Below, piece after piece: positions 34,103 to 44,000 of a DNA stretch of 64,000 nucleotides. The DNA is from Stutzerimonas stutzeri. GTDB taxonomy: Bacteria; Pseudomonadota; Gammaproteobacteria; Pseudomonadales; Pseudomonadaceae. The stretch is from positions 1 to 64,000 of the forward strand of contig NZ_JAMOIE010000006.1 in the NCBI RefSeq assembly GCF_024448935.1. The letters run 5' to 3'. The first letter of the stretch is position 1, and each line of letters opens with the position of its first letter. The translations under genes were made by a program, and so were the position numbers. The notes beneath the pieces were generated by a model. The model worked only from the letters and a program-made list of their open reading frames with translations, searched no databases and had not been told where the DNA came from.

Positions 34103-34852
34103 CTACAGGTACTTTTTGAAGCTCCCCGCAGTCAGAGATACAGCCAGTCCCAGTAAGGCGGCGCTGGGTAACAGAATCAGCAGTGGATGCACCGAGACCG
34201 GCATCGCCAAGTAGATCACCCAGGGCAGTATCGCCAGTGGCAGTAGCGAGGCTTTCGCGCGATGGTAGACGAAGCCCGATTCCCGGCCGGCGCCGAACTT
34301 GCGCACGTCGCGGCGCACCAGTCCATCGACCAGACCGACGAACACTGCCGTGAGCACCAGCGGCAGTGTCAATACCAGAACCAGCAGGCGCACCATAAAG
34401 GTCAAGGTGATGAAAGCGGCGGCAATCAGATAGCGCTCGGCCCAGACATAGACTTGGCTGATGAAGTAGCGGAAATCACGGGATTGTCCTTGGCCCGGCG
34501 CGCGGGCGCGTTCTGCGGTATCGTTCATCTTGTCGAGCAGCCCGGTCTTGACGAACACCCACTCGTAACCCGTCTCCACCAGGCGGTGCGCGGTGCGCCC
34601 TGGCTCCTGCACGATGGCGCTGCGCGTGAAGTGATTCGACAGATGCCCCAGCTCGTACTGCAGCATCGATTGCGCATGGCGCCAGCCCTGGTCCTTCCAG
34701 AACAGGTGCATGCCCACGCACTCGATCAGGATCGACAGCATCAGCGAGGCGATCAGTACCCCGAACAGGCGCAGCGGCAAGGAGATCGCAGTGGCGATCA
34801 GGCCCTGCCGGCGCTGTTGCTGCCGCTGCGCAGTGGATGCCGGGTCGCTCAT
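34103..34852 (-). CDS. ICE membrane protein, TIGR03747 / PFL_4697 family
   Basis: 249 aa inner-membrane protein (DUF4400-type). Hydrophobic segments at about 25-48, 140-172 and 205-240. Regular partner of TraD in SXT- and PFGI-1-type elements. Overlaps traD by 4 nt. Confidence 0.9.
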   Translation of the reverse strand: MSDPASTAQRQQQRRQGLIATAISLPLRLFGVLIASLMLSILIECVGMHLFWKDQGWRHAQSMLQYELGHLSNHFTRSAIVQEPGRTAHRLVETGYEWVFVKTGLLDKMNDTAERARAPGQGQSRDFRYFISQVYVWAERYLIAAAFITLTFMVRLLVLVLTLPLVLTAVFVGLVDGLVRRDVRKFGAGRESGFVYHRAKASLLPLAILPWVIYLAMPVSVHPLLILLPSAALLGLAVSLTAGSFKKYL

Positions 34853-37038
34853 GGCGTGTGCTCATCCAGGCCCGTGTCGCCCGTGACGTTCGCGGGAGGG
34901 TCGCTCGCAATGGGCGCTTCGTCGAGCAAGTCGTCGGGCAAGGGGCCATCCTGCAGCATCGGCGACCCCAGGTTCTCCCACCAGTGCGCAGCCTCGGTGT
35001 AGTGCTGGCGCATGTACCCCGCGAGCTGCTGCAGATCCTCCGGCATGGCCTCATCAGGGTCGGCCGCCGGCAGCGGCATCCTGACCTTCCACAGCTGTCC
35101 GCCCTGCATCAGGGCGAAGCATTGACCCTTCGGCAACGCTACGACATGAGAGGGCTCGATCATCGGCACGCTGGACATGCTGATGCGGTCTTGCGTGTTG
35201 CTGGTGAAATCGGTTGAACCGCGGATCTCCGAACTATCGGTCGCACCGCTGACGATGGTCGTGGTGTAGACCTCCACCTTCGGCAACTGCCTGGTCAGCA
35301 GTTCGGCGGTGGCGGTTTCGCGCACCCTCAACATGAACACATTGTTGAAATTCCCGACGACCTGACCGGCTTTGGCCCTATTGCCGATGCGCGCCTCGAT
35401 GTCGCTCAGGGTCTGCGTGTAAGCGGTGATCTGGAGCCCGGCGCCGCCCCCCTTGTTGATCATCGGAATGAACTCGTCGCCCATCAACTCATTGAATTCA
35501 TCCGCGTGAACATTGATCGGCACCTTGGTGTTCGCGGAGGCCCACGGCAGACCATCGTCGATACCGTGTTTATAAATGTGGCCTGCGACGGAAACCAAGT
35601 CACTGAACATCGAATTGCCGACCGCCGCAGCGACTTCGGCATCAGAAAGCGCATCCAGGCCGACATAGACAATGGCGCGCTTCCGGATCACCTGCATCCA
35701 ATCGAAAATAGGACGGGGATCACCGAGGTCCGAGTAGTTCGGGGCCAGCAACTGGGCGACCTTGCCGCTGGTGAGCTTTTCCAACAGAGGCAGCAGCGAG
35801 GCGACGATCTTGTCGAAATACGTCTTGTCGTACCGGACCGCCGAGCGCAGGCCGTCGAGCACCGGATCGTAGTTGCGCGCCTGGCTGAGGTACTGCTCCA
35901 GGGCCACGACACGCTTCTCGCGTCCGATCATGTTCCTGGGGATGTTCTTCTCGTTGAGCTTGGCCTCGATCTGGACGATGACTTCCCAGGCCTTCGGCTC
36001 GGTGCGGGCGAAGAAATGCGCGGCGTACTCGATGAACAGCGCATCGATGTTGATCACATGACGCTGGATCAACAGATAGTCCGGACGTTGCCCCAGCTCG
36101 ATCAGCGCCCTGGCAATGACATTGACGAATCTCCAGGCAAATTCGCGAAAGGCCGCGCTGTTGCCTTCGCCAGAAAGCTGGCCGGCGATGCGCGTTGCGA
36201 CCTCGCTGATGCGGCCGAACCGTCCCACGGCGTTATAGCGCGCGCTGATATCGGGCCAGCCGAGATGAAAGATATACAGCTCGTTCTCGCGGCCGGCGCG
36301 CTTGGCCTCGACGTACACCCGCTTCAGGAGATCGGCATCACCCTTGGGGTCGATGACGATGACGACTTCATGCTCGCCCGCAGCGTTTTGCCGCCGGATG
36401 TCCTGGGTCACGAACAACTCGGCGAGCCGCGTCTTGCCCACGCGTGTCGTGCCCAGCACCAGAGAGTGTCCGACGCGTTCGCCCAGCGGCAGGCTGACGT
36501 CGACTTCCTCGGGTTCGATGCCGTGCAGGCGCGGCAGGCCGCCTACTGGCGGCAAGGGGCGCACGGGGTTGAGCGGCATGTCCCAGCTGGTGAGGCTCGA
36601 CAGGCGCGAAAGTGGAAACGGCGCGAACTCCAACCGTTCCTCCAGGCGTCGCGCCAGCTGGTAGGCCGGTGTCGGTTCGACGTAGCGCCGGAACTCGGGC
36701 CGGTACGTCTGCATCAGCCTGTGCGTGTGCTTCTGTTCCCAGCGAAAGCCTTTGCCGATGAACAACCGCTGCTGGCTGACCGGCACGTCGCGGCTTGTCA
36801 TGACGTAGCGCGGCAACCTGCGGATGTTGCGGCGATAGCGCAGAGTCACCTGCGCGTCGCGCCAGCGGATCGCACCGAAGGTGGCGAACGCCAGCGCACT
36901 GCCGATACCCATGGCCGGGCTCAGCGCGAGCGACCACGGTGCCACCAGGCACAGAAACGCGGCGCCGGCGCAGACCGCCACGGTGTACAGCTCCACCGCG
37001 GGGCGCAGCAGAACTTCGACGGGCTGCGTCTGCGACAT
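34849..37038 (-). CDS. traD: TraD-type conjugative coupling ATPase
   Basis: 729 aa, the coupling protein that hands relaxase-bound DNA to the secretion channel (TIGR03743, SXT/TOL subfamily). Two N-terminal membrane helices (about 15-60), Walker A GTTRVGKTR at 196-204, and VIVIDPKGDA at about 226-235. Further VirD4-type segments include NVHADEFNELM and ITAYTQTLSDIEARIG. Length normal. Confidence 0.93.
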   Translation of the reverse strand: MSQTQPVEVLLRPAVELYTVAVCAGAAFLCLVAPWSLALSPAMGIGSALAFATFGAIRWRDAQVTLRYRRNIRRLPRYVMTSRDVPVSQQRLFIGKGFRWEQKHTHRLMQTYRPEFRRYVEPTPAYQLARRLEERLEFAPFPLSRLSSLTSWDMPLNPVRPLPPVGGLPRLHGIEPEEVDVSLPLGERVGHSLVLGTTRVGKTRLAELFVTQDIRRQNAAGEHEVVIVIDPKGDADLLKRVYVEAKRAGRENELYIFHLGWPDISARYNAVGRFGRISEVATRIAGQLSGEGNSAAFREFAWRFVNVIARALIELGQRPDYLLIQRHVINIDALFIEYAAHFFARTEPKAWEVIVQIEAKLNEKNIPRNMIGREKRVVALEQYLSQARNYDPVLDGLRSAVRYDKTYFDKIVASLLPLLEKLTSGKVAQLLAPNYSDLGDPRPIFDWMQVIRKRAIVYVGLDALSDAEVAAAVGNSMFSDLVSVAGHIYKHGIDDGLPWASANTKVPINVHADEFNELMGDEFIPMINKGGGAGLQITAYTQTLSDIEARIGNRAKAGQVVGNFNNVFMLRVRETATAELLTRQLPKVEVYTTTIVSGATDSSEIRGSTDFTSNTQDRISMSSVPMIEPSHVVALPKGQCFALMQGGQLWKVRMPLPAADPDEAMPEDLQQLAGYMRQHYTEAAHWWENLGSPMLQDGPLPDDLLDEAPIASDPPANVTGDTGLDEHTP

Positions 37039-37042
37039 GGCG

Positions 37043-37588
37043 TCATTGCTCGATGCCGGTGGCCGTGACCAGCACCGGGTAATGCCGCAGGCCCAGGCGT
37101 TCGGCCAGATCGTCGGCGGACATCGGCGACAGATTCAGGCCGGGCGCGATTGCACGCAGTTGTGCCAGCGCCTGGGCCGTCTCGACATTGACCACCAGGC
37201 CCCAGGCGTTGCGTTGGCGCAGCGTGTCGGCGTGCTGACGCAACCAGGCTTGAGAGGTCGCATCGTCACCGACCAGGAAGAATGGTTGCAGTCCGGGGGC
37301 CTCGATGACGCGGCGGGCAACCGTTCCCGGCGTGAGCCTGGCACTGCGCACCGGCAGCATGGCCGTCTCATCGACAGCGGCGGTTGGTGCCTCGGGAATG
37401 ACGATGGAGGGGAGTGGCTGACTCGTGGCGCGCGGCTGCAGGTCGAGCGCTTCGTAGTACGGCAGCGCGGAAGCGCCGCCCCGGTCTTCCACCACGATCA
37501 GGGGCGGCGTGGCACGCACCGCGCTCATCGGCACGGTGGCGAGCATTACGACAAGAAGGCCGTGCGTGGCCCGGATGGATGAGGTCAT
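37043..37588 (-). CDS. ICE protein, TIGR03765 / PFL_4695 family
   Basis: 181 aa from ATG 37588 with signal peptide (ending AVRAT). Recognisable start of the mature protein PPLIVVEDRGGASALPYYEAL and C-terminal RLGLRHYPVLVTATGIEQ. Periplasmic, unknown role, always beside traD and the lytic transglycosylase. Overlaps the next gene by 4 nt. Confidence 0.9.
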   Translation of the reverse strand: MTSSIRATHGLLVVMLATVPMSAVRATPPLIVVEDRGGASALPYYEALDLQPRATSQPLPSIVIPEAPTAAVDETAMLPVRSARLTPGTVARRVIEAPGLQPFFLVGDDATSQAWLRQHADTLRQRNAWGLVVNVETAQALAQLRAIAPGLNLSPMSADDLAERLGLRHYPVLVTATGIEQ

Positions 37589-38157
37589 CGGCTGTTCTCC
37601 TGGCGGGGCGCGTGTGCGGCGGTCTGTTGCGGGCCGAGCACGCGCTGGAGGTATTGTGAAACGCTGCGCCGGTAACGCGCCGCGGGCGCGCCGCCAGCCG
37701 GTCGGTGGTAACGCCCGACCGCCAGCAGCCAGTCTTCGCCGGGGGTGTGCTGCTCTTTCAGGATGTCGGCGGCGATGCGCAGGTTGTCGTAGGGGTCGAG
37801 CAGATCGCAGGGCTGGCGGTAGCGGTGCTGCTGGTAGCCGAGGTTGATCTGGCCCAAGCCCACGTCGATGCGCGTGGGGGGCACCTCGCGCAGCGCCTGG
37901 CGCACGCCCGCACAAGCCTGCGCGCGCGTGGCGTAGCGGCGCGACTGGCCGGCGACATTGAGCGACCAGGGCCACGGCACGATGCGATCGTCCCGGCGCA
38001 CGCCGCTTTCCTGCAGCGCCACGGCATAGAGCACCGTCGAAGGAATGCCGGCGCGCTGGGCCGCCAACTGGTAGGCGGGCGGCGGAATTTCCTGGGCCTG
38101 GACTGGCCCGGTCGCCAGCGCGGCGGCCAGCAGCACGCGCAGCGGCCACGTCGGCAT
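37585..38157 (-). CDS. lytic transglycosylase of the transfer system
   Basis: 190 aa from ATG 38157 (MPTWPLRVLL). Signal peptide ending PVQAQ. SLT fold with catalytic Glu in VALQESG (E50) and GLGQINLGY. It opens the peptidoglycan for the conjugation channel, like VirB1. Start chosen because TGATG couples it to the upstream gene; an in-frame ATG 18 nt earlier is the alternative. Confidence 0.9.
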   Translation of the reverse strand: MPTWPLRVLLAAALATGPVQAQEIPPPAYQLAAQRAGIPSTVLYAVALQESGVRRDDRIVPWPWSLNVAGQSRRYATRAQACAGVRQALREVPPTRIDVGLGQINLGYQQHRYRQPCDLLDPYDNLRIAADILKEQHTPGEDWLLAVGRYHRPAGGAPAARYRRSVSQYLQRVLGPQQTAAHAPRQENSR

Positions 38158-38885
38158 CAGGGCTGGCGCTGCCATTGGCCGTTCACCTGACGCACCACCG
38201 CGGGCAGTTCACCGGGCAAACCCAGCGCCAGCCAGCGGCCACCGTCGTGGTTGAGCGTGATCGAGCCGCTGCGCACGCGCGCCGGATCGATCTGCGCGCG
38301 CTGGGCCCACTCGCGGATGCGCGCGTCGTCCTGGCGGCTGCCGACCATGTACAGGTCGAACTCGGCGTTCGCCGTCTGCAGACGCTGCACGACCTGGGCA
38401 CACGGCGCGCAGCCGTCCCGGACGAACACGGCGGTACGACCGCTGCCGGTCATCGCACTGCCGCCCGGCAGCGCATCGGGCAGATTCACCCGCTGGGCGT
38501 CGGGATGCAGGCGTTGCCAGGCTTCGTCGTAGGCTCGTTGATACGCCAGCAACTTTTCCACGCGGCGCGCTTCGACCTGCACTTGCAGTTCGGCATAGCG
38601 CCGTCGCTCCTCGTCGGAGCGGGCTTCGATGCCGAGTGCGGTCAGCGGGTCGAGGTTGGGTGAATGGATGCCCAGCGGCCCTTCCATCAGTTCGCGGTAG
38701 CGTCCCCATTCGTCGCCGCGCAGCCCCCAGTCCCGCGCCAGGCGTTCATCGCGTGCCTGATCGATCTGGCTCGGCGTGACACGGGAAGACTGTGCGGGTG
38801 TGCTCTGGGTGGCGGGCTGCTGCGCGAAGGCCGGTGCGTTCAGCGCGGCCAACAGGAACAGCATGGAAAGTGCGCGACGTTGCAT
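38157..38885 (-). CDS. ICE protein, TIGR03759 / PFL_4693 family
   Basis: 242 aa, signal peptide ending APAFAQ. A Gln/Ser linker and the family segment WGLRGDEWGRYRELMEGPLG, followed by a C-terminal thioredoxin-like part with CAPCAQVVQRL, a possible redox CXXC. Periplasmic, part of the transfer region. Confidence 0.9.
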   Translation of the reverse strand: MQRRALSMLFLLAALNAPAFAQQPATQSTPAQSSRVTPSQIDQARDERLARDWGLRGDEWGRYRELMEGPLGIHSPNLDPLTALGIEARSDEERRRYAELQVQVEARRVEKLLAYQRAYDEAWQRLHPDAQRVNLPDALPGGSAMTGSGRTAVFVRDGCAPCAQVVQRLQTANAEFDLYMVGSRQDDARIREWAQRAQIDPARVRSGSITLNHDGGRWLALGLPGELPAVVRQVNGQWQRQP

Positions 38886-38897
38886 GGCGCCTCCCGA

Positions 38898-39557
38898 TCA
38901 AGGAATCGCCAGCCGGCGCGTCTGGTCGCCGGCCTGGAACACGGCGGTGTTGCCGTCGATGGTCTGCAACTGCCAGCGCCCGGCATGCTCGCCGGGAAGC
39001 AGCACCTGGATCTGCCCGGCCGAGAGCGGGTCGGTGGCGGGGGCGATGGAAACGGCGCGCTGCCCGGCGCGCAGTTCCGCACCGATCAAGCGGAAGGGAA
39101 ACGGCACCTGTGCCGGTGCCGTCGTCGTCGCCCTGGCGGGACGCGGCGCTGCGGGCGTGCGCGCGGCGGTCTGGCGCTGTGCCTTGAGCTGCTCGACCTC
39201 GCTGTGCAGTGTCTGCAGGGCCGCCTCGGTGGCGTAGCCGGCCAGCGACTGTTCGAGACGGGCGATGTCGGCTTCGAGGCGCTGGCGGGTGTCCTGCAAA
39301 GCTTCCTGCAAAGCTGCCGTGGTCGCCGCTTCGGGGCGGGCTTGCAGCGTCTGTACGTCGTCGGCGAATTCGGCGAGCCGGCCTTCGAGCACCTGCAGTT
39401 GGCGTAAGGCCGAATCAACTTGACTCTGACCGGCCAGGTCGCCCGCAACGCGGAAGTTGACGAGCACCAGTGCGCTGAGTCCGACCATCCAGGCCCACAG
39501 CAGCAGGTACAGCACGAAGGCCGCGCGCGAACGCGACGCATGGGCCACTGCGCTCAT
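38898..39557 (-). CDS. coiled-coil membrane protein of the transfer region
   Basis: 219 aa. One N-terminal membrane helix (about residues 13-36), a long predicted coiled-coil (about 48-130), a Pro/Ala/Thr linker and a small C-terminal beta domain (RLIGAELRAGQRAVSIA... FQAGDQTRRLAIP). Conserved in this position in related ICEs as far as I recall. Overlaps pilL by 4 nt. No function assigned. Confidence 0.75.
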   Translation of the reverse strand: MSAVAHASRSRAAFVLYLLLWAWMVGLSALVLVNFRVAGDLAGQSQVDSALRQLQVLEGRLAEFADDVQTLQARPEAATTAALQEALQDTRQRLEADIARLEQSLAGYATEAALQTLHSEVEQLKAQRQTAARTPAAPRPARATTTAPAQVPFPFRLIGAELRAGQRAVSIAPATDPLSAGQIQVLLPGEHAGRWQLQTIDGNTAVFQAGDQTRRLAIP

Positions 39558-40117
39558 GGCTGGCCTCCGTCGACGATGGGAAAGGTCTGCACCGGCGCGG
39601 CCAGTGGCGTGTCGGTCTCGGGATCTGCGGAGGGCTCGCCGGCAGGAACGAAGCAGATCTGGCGCGCCCTGTCATCGACCTGTACATCCCAGGCCGGCCC
39701 GGCGAGCGTGAGCAGTGCGTCGCGCAGCGTCATCGGCCCCAGATACAGGTGCGCCGCCGGCAGCGGCAGCGAATACAGCTCGATCACCGCATGGGCGTTC
39801 TCGCAAAGCTGGTAGCCGCTGCGCTGGAGTGCGTGGCGCAGGCCGTCGCCCACCGTCGCTCTGGCATCCGCTGGCATCGCCACGTCGATGACCTGCAGCA
39901 GCAGGTCACGCTGGGCCGCGGTGGGAACAAGCTCCACGAGCGTGTAGCGGCCATAGCGCACCACCGGAATCAGTTCAGGTGACTGCGGCGCTGTGTCGGC
40001 TTCCTCGACAAGAGGATCAACGGGCGGTGCGGCGGTGGTGGCGCAGCCGCCGCTCAACACAGCGGTGATCAGCAGGCCGCTGCCGGTCAGGCGCCGTAGA
40101 AGTTGGGTTGCTGGCAT
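39554..40117 (-). CDS. pilL: PilL N-terminal-like lipoprotein (TIGR03748)
   Basis: 187 aa. Lipobox SGGC (about residues 22-25), then VVRYGRYTLVELVPTAAQRDLL and a pilus-secretin N-domain-like region (LYLGPMTLRDALLTLAGPAWDVQV). Named PilL or TIGR03748 in these ICEs. Probably outer-membrane associated. First gene of the transfer operon on this strand; the defence cargo lies upstream. Confidence 0.87.
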   Translation of the reverse strand: MPATQLLRRLTGSGLLITAVLSGGCATTAAPPVDPLVEEADTAPQSPELIPVVRYGRYTLVELVPTAAQRDLLLQVIDVAMPADARATVGDGLRHALQRSGYQLCENAHAVIELYSLPLPAAHLYLGPMTLRDALLTLAGPAWDVQVDDRARQICFVPAGEPSADPETDTPLAAPVQTFPIVDGGQP

Positions 40118-40342
40118 GGTTCGGCTCTCGATGGCGATGAGCCGATACCTTCGCCGGGCAGACCGAATCGTTCAGCAAAGAATACGAAAGAGTCTTGGAT
40201 CGCTTTGTTCGCGGGTGTAGGTTGGAAGTATGAGTCTTCGGAGGTTGAGTCAGCGCAGGCTTGTAGGGAAGGCGGTGAATAACTAACGGTGTTGCCGACG
40301 ATGGGCTGATATTATTCGTAAGACATATTGCAGGGGGTGTGC

Positions 40343-42130
40343 ATGCGGATCTCACGCGTTAGGCTGATCAATTTCGCCAATTTTTCGGATGTTGATATAA
40401 AGACTGGCGATAGCATCGTTATCGTTGGTGAGAATAAAGTCGGAAAAAGTAACTTCATTCGTGGATTACAGCTGATTCTCGACCCAGGATTGTCCGAGCG
40501 TGACCGGCAATTGAGCATAGAGCACTTCTGGGATGGCCTGGTTGAAGACAAGATCGGTAAAATCATCGAAGTCTCGGTGGACTTGACCGACTTCACTGAT
40601 AACCCGCGGTTGATGGCTCATCTCAACGATTGTGTGATTGATCCAGGCCCACCCATGACGGCCCGTCTCACCTATCGCTTCCAGCCCAAAGCCGGACTGG
40701 GACGCGCTCCGGAATCGTTGAAAGACTATGAGTATGTGATCTTTGGTGGTAACGACCCCGAAATGCACGTCGGTAGTGCGTTTCGCCGCATGTTGCCAAT
40801 AGACGTCCAGGTGGCACTGCGTGATGCTGAGAAGGATCTCGCGAGTTGGCGCAATTCACCATTGAGACCCCTCATCGAAGATCTTGCCGAGTCGTTGGAC
40901 GAAGACGCCCGTGAGGAGATTCAAAATCAGGTTGACGACGCACAGCGGGAACTAGCTGGCCACGCCCAAGTGGTTGCGACGGCGAACCGGATCAGCGAGC
41001 GGTTGATCTCCATTGCTGGTGAGCAGCATGCTGTGCCTGTGTCGCTTGGACTCGCTCCAACTCGGGTGGATGCGCTGCTTCGCAGCTTGCGATTGTTAAT
41101 TGACAATGGAATTCGCGGCGTCGGTGACGCTAGTCTGGGAACCGCGAACCTGATCTTCCTGGCATTGAAGAGCCTCGAACTCGACCGCCTCGTGTCTGAC
41201 GGAGAACGTGACCATACATTCTTTGTGGTTGAGGAGCCCGAAGCGCACCTGCACCCGCACGTTCAGCGCCTTGTCTATCGTTATTTCCTTGGCACCGGAG
41301 GGGATGAAAACGAGGAAGATGCTCCGCTAACAACGATCCTTACAACTCACTCCCCACACATTGCAAGCGTTACGCCGATTAGATCCATCGTTCTGCTACG
41401 TCATGACGTGGGGGCAGGCAAGACTGTCGCCGTTTCAACTGCGAATGCGCCGTTCACACAGAGGGATGAAGAAGATCTACAGCGCTACATTGATGTCACG
41501 CGTGGCGAGATTTTCTTTTCTCGGGGGGTCATTCTGGTCGAAGGCGACGCAGAGCGTTTCCTGGTCCCCGCGTTCGCTGAGGCGCTTGATATCCACCTCG
41601 ATATGCTTGGGATTACCGTGTGCTCGGTTGGCGGAACTAACTTCACGCCGTATGTGAAGCTCCTAGGCCCTGAAGGACTGGATATTCCTCATGTCATCCT
41701 GACGGACTATGATCCGGTCAATGGCAAGGCTCCGCTGGTTCGCCGGCGACTGATCAATCTTCTTGACGTGGTTGAAGACGAGTACGACCACTCGGAGATG
41801 GAGACAGATGACGTAATTGAGCTTGCCGAGGAGTTCGGATACTTCGTGAACGAGAACACACTGGAAACGGAGTTGTTCGCCGGTGGGTTGGCTGAGTCGA
41901 TGCGGGATGTAATTCAGCAGGAATTGCCGCAACTGAGGCAAGCAACCCGAGAAGCATTGCAGCAGTGGGTGGATGACTTAGACCAGGTCGATGAAGAACG
42001 GCTGCTGAAGCTTATCGAAAGAATCGGAAAGGGACGATTCGCTCAGGCCCTTGCACGCTCAGTGTCCGAGGATACTTGCCCGCACTACATCCGTTCCGCG
42101 CTGGAGCATATCCGCAATGCCGTCGCGTAG
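40343..42130 (+). CDS. gajA: OLD-family ATPase/TOPRIM nuclease, Gabija GajA-like
   Basis: 595 aa. The ABC-type ATPase half has Walker A GENKVGKS (29-36) and FFVVEEPEAHLHP; the C-terminal TOPRIM nuclease has VEGDAER (E400), GGTNFTPYVKLL and LTDYDP (D455, D457). An OLD-class nuclease next to a UvrD helicase defines the Gabija anti-phage system. ATG 40343 is chosen over the TTG at 40328; GGGGG lies just upstream. The helicase start overlaps the end by 11 nt. The size is close to known GajA. Confidence 0.85.
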   Translation: MRISRVRLINFANFSDVDIKTGDSIVIVGENKVGKSNFIRGLQLILDPGLSERDRQLSIEHFWDGLVEDKIGKIIEVSVDLTDFTDNPRLMAHLNDCVIDPGPPMTARLTYRFQPKAGLGRAPESLKDYEYVIFGGNDPEMHVGSAFRRMLPIDVQVALRDAEKDLASWRNSPLRPLIEDLAESLDEDAREEIQNQVDDAQRELAGHAQVVATANRISERLISIAGEQHAVPVSLGLAPTRVDALLRSLRLLIDNGIRGVGDASLGTANLIFLALKSLELDRLVSDGERDHTFFVVEEPEAHLHPHVQRLVYRYFLGTGGDENEEDAPLTTILTTHSPHIASVTPIRSIVLLRHDVGAGKTVAVSTANAPFTQRDEEDLQRYIDVTRGEIFFSRGVILVEGDAERFLVPAFAEALDIHLDMLGITVCSVGGTNFTPYVKLLGPEGLDIPHVILTDYDPVNGKAPLVRRRLINLLDVVEDEYDHSEMETDDVIELAEEFGYFVNENTLETELFAGGLAESMRDVIQQELPQLRQATREALQQWVDDLDQVDEERLLKLIERIGKGRFAQALARSVSEDTCPHYIRSALEHIRNAVA

Positions 42131-43931
42131 TTTCAGCACAGCCTACCTGGCCCAGGCTGCCGAGCTGGCCGGAAATCCTGGTCAGTTGGCGGCGTACAAC
42201 TCCCAGGGACATTGCGTGGTGCTCGCCGGCCCTGGAAGCGGAAAAACCAAGACGCTTGTGCTGAAGCTGGCTCGCATCTTGGCCGAAGACGTGCAGGCAC
42301 CGCGTGGTGCTGCGTGCATCACCTACAGTCAAGAGTGCGCACGCGAATTAACCCGTCGGCTTGAAATGTTGGGGCTGCGGGAGGCGCCAAACCTGTTCAT
42401 CGGCACCGTCCACGGATTCTGCCTACGCCATCTGTTGATGCCATATGGACGCTTAGCTGATCTACCGATTCAGTTTCCCCTCTCAGTGGCATCCCAGCGA
42501 GTGAGTGATCGTTTGATCAGGCAGTCCGGAGACGAGCTCTTTGGGGCCAACCATCCTTACAAAGCTATCGATCTTGGACGGCATCGCCGATCCGTACTGA
42601 ACCGAAACAGCGTTGCCTGGCGTAGCGAGGAAGAACTTGCCGCCTGGGCCGAAGCCTACGAGGCGGCACTGCGCCAAGGGGGGCTGATCGACTACGACGA
42701 CATGGTGGTCTATGGCCAGCGCCTGATCGCTGAGCATGATTGGGTACTGCCTCTGGTGCAGGCGAAATTTCCGGTGCTGGCGGTAGATGAATATCAGGAT
42801 TTGGGGGTTGCACTCCATCGCATCGTCAAGCGCCTGGCTTTTGATGGTGGCGTGCGCTTGTTCGCAGTCGGTGATGCAGACCAGTCGATCTACGGTTTCA
42901 CAGGGGCCGATGGCGCGTTGCTCATGGAGCTAGCTGAGCGTGAAGACATCGAGCCGGTCAGACTTCAATTGAATTATCGCTCAGGGGCAGGCATTGTCAG
43001 CGCTTCAGAAATGGCGTTGGGTGAGGATCGTGGCTATCGGGCGAACGACCCGACCCGTCAGGCGACTATCGAGTTTGTGCTGTGCCCTGATGGGCTCGCA
43101 GATCAGGCCGCACACGCCGTCGCGCAGATCATTCCGGTGGCCTTGGACTCCAAGCCAGGACGAACGCTGGGCGATATCGCAATCTTGTATACGGACTATC
43201 GCGCAGGCGATATTGTGGCCAAGGCCGTGGCAGCCGGCGGTTTCGATTATATCCGCGTGGACACCGCCGCGCCTTACCGTAAAGTTGCCTTGACGAGTTG
43301 GGTAGAAGACTGCGCCGCATGGTGTGCGGGTGGCTGGCGTATCGCGCGTCCGCAACTGCGTGGATTGATCGACCGTTATCTCGCATTTCATCGAGCGAAC
43401 TTGGACGATGCGCAGGCTCGACGCGAGGGGCAGGAGCTAACCGCTCTGTTGTGGGCGTTGCGCGCCGATCAGCAGTCCGCACGTGATTTTGTCGCATCAC
43501 TGCGCAACGGCATCTTGGATCGTCTGTTGGTTGCTGAATCGTCGCTTGCCGATCAGAAGGAACAACTGGATCGCATGACGGCGGCGCTTGCCGAAGGTGG
43601 CGCGCTGGCTACGCTGGACATTGCGAGTCTGGGCGGACGTGATGGTTCGCCGGATCACCTGAACCTGCTGACACTTCATTCCGCTAAGGGATGCGAGTAC
43701 GACGTGGTCATTATGGTCGGTCTCGACTATGGGAGTTTGCCATGGCGAAAACTGAGTCCAGAGAAGTTGCGCGAGAGTCGCCGGCTGTTCTATGTGGGAC
43801 TCACACGCGCCCGCGACGAGGTTCACATGCTGTACTCGGGATTCGTTGAAGGGCGCTATGGTCCGATGCGCCATGGGCGCTCACCATTCCTGGATGAATT
43901 AGAGGCACGAATGCGTGCTGCGAACCTCTGA
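42120..43931 (+). CDS. gajB: UvrD/Rep-family helicase, Gabija GajB-like
   Basis: 603 aa superfamily 1 helicase. Motifs: Walker A AGPGSGKT (37-44), GTVHGFC, VDEYQDL, VGDADQSIYGF, LQLNYRSG, LHSAKGCEYDVV and FYVGLTRARDEVH. The start overlaps gajA, showing co-expression. In Gabija, GajB senses DNA ends and activates GajA. It is somewhat longer than the founding GajB (about 490 aa). A closely similar OLD/UvrD pair of other name remains possible. Confidence 0.87.
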   Translation, partial: PSRSFSTAYLAQAAELAGNPGQLAAYNSQGHCVVLAGPGSGKTKTLVLKLARILAEDVQAPRGAACITYSQECARELTRRLEMLGLREAPNLFIGTVHGFCLRHLLMPYGRLADLPIQFPLSVASQRVSDRLIRQSGDELFGANHPYKAIDLGRHRRSVLNRNSVAWRSEEELAAWAEAYEAALRQGGLIDYDDMVVYGQRLIAEHDWVLPLVQAKFPVLAVDEYQDLGVALHRIVKRLAFDGGVRLFAVGDADQSIYGFTGADGALLMELAEREDIEPVRLQLNYRSGAGIVSASEMALGEDRGYRANDPTRQATIEFVLCPDGLADQAAHAVAQIIPVALDSKPGRTLGDIAILYTDYRAGDIVAKAVAAGGFDYIRVDTAAPYRKVALTSWVEDCAAWCAGGWRIARPQLRGLIDRYLAFHRANLDDAQARREGQELTALLWALRADQQSARDFVASLRNGILDRLLVAESSLADQKEQLDRMTAALAEGGALATLDIASLGGRDGSPDHLNLLTLHSAKGCEYDVVIMVGLDYGSLPWRKLSPEKLRESRRLFYVGLTRARDEVHMLYSGFVEGRYGPMRHGRSPFLDELEARMRAANL

Positions 43932-44000
43932 GCGACTATATAAGGGTTGGGGCTGTATCCGAATCGCATGGGCTCCGGATGAGTTAATACCGGTTCTTAA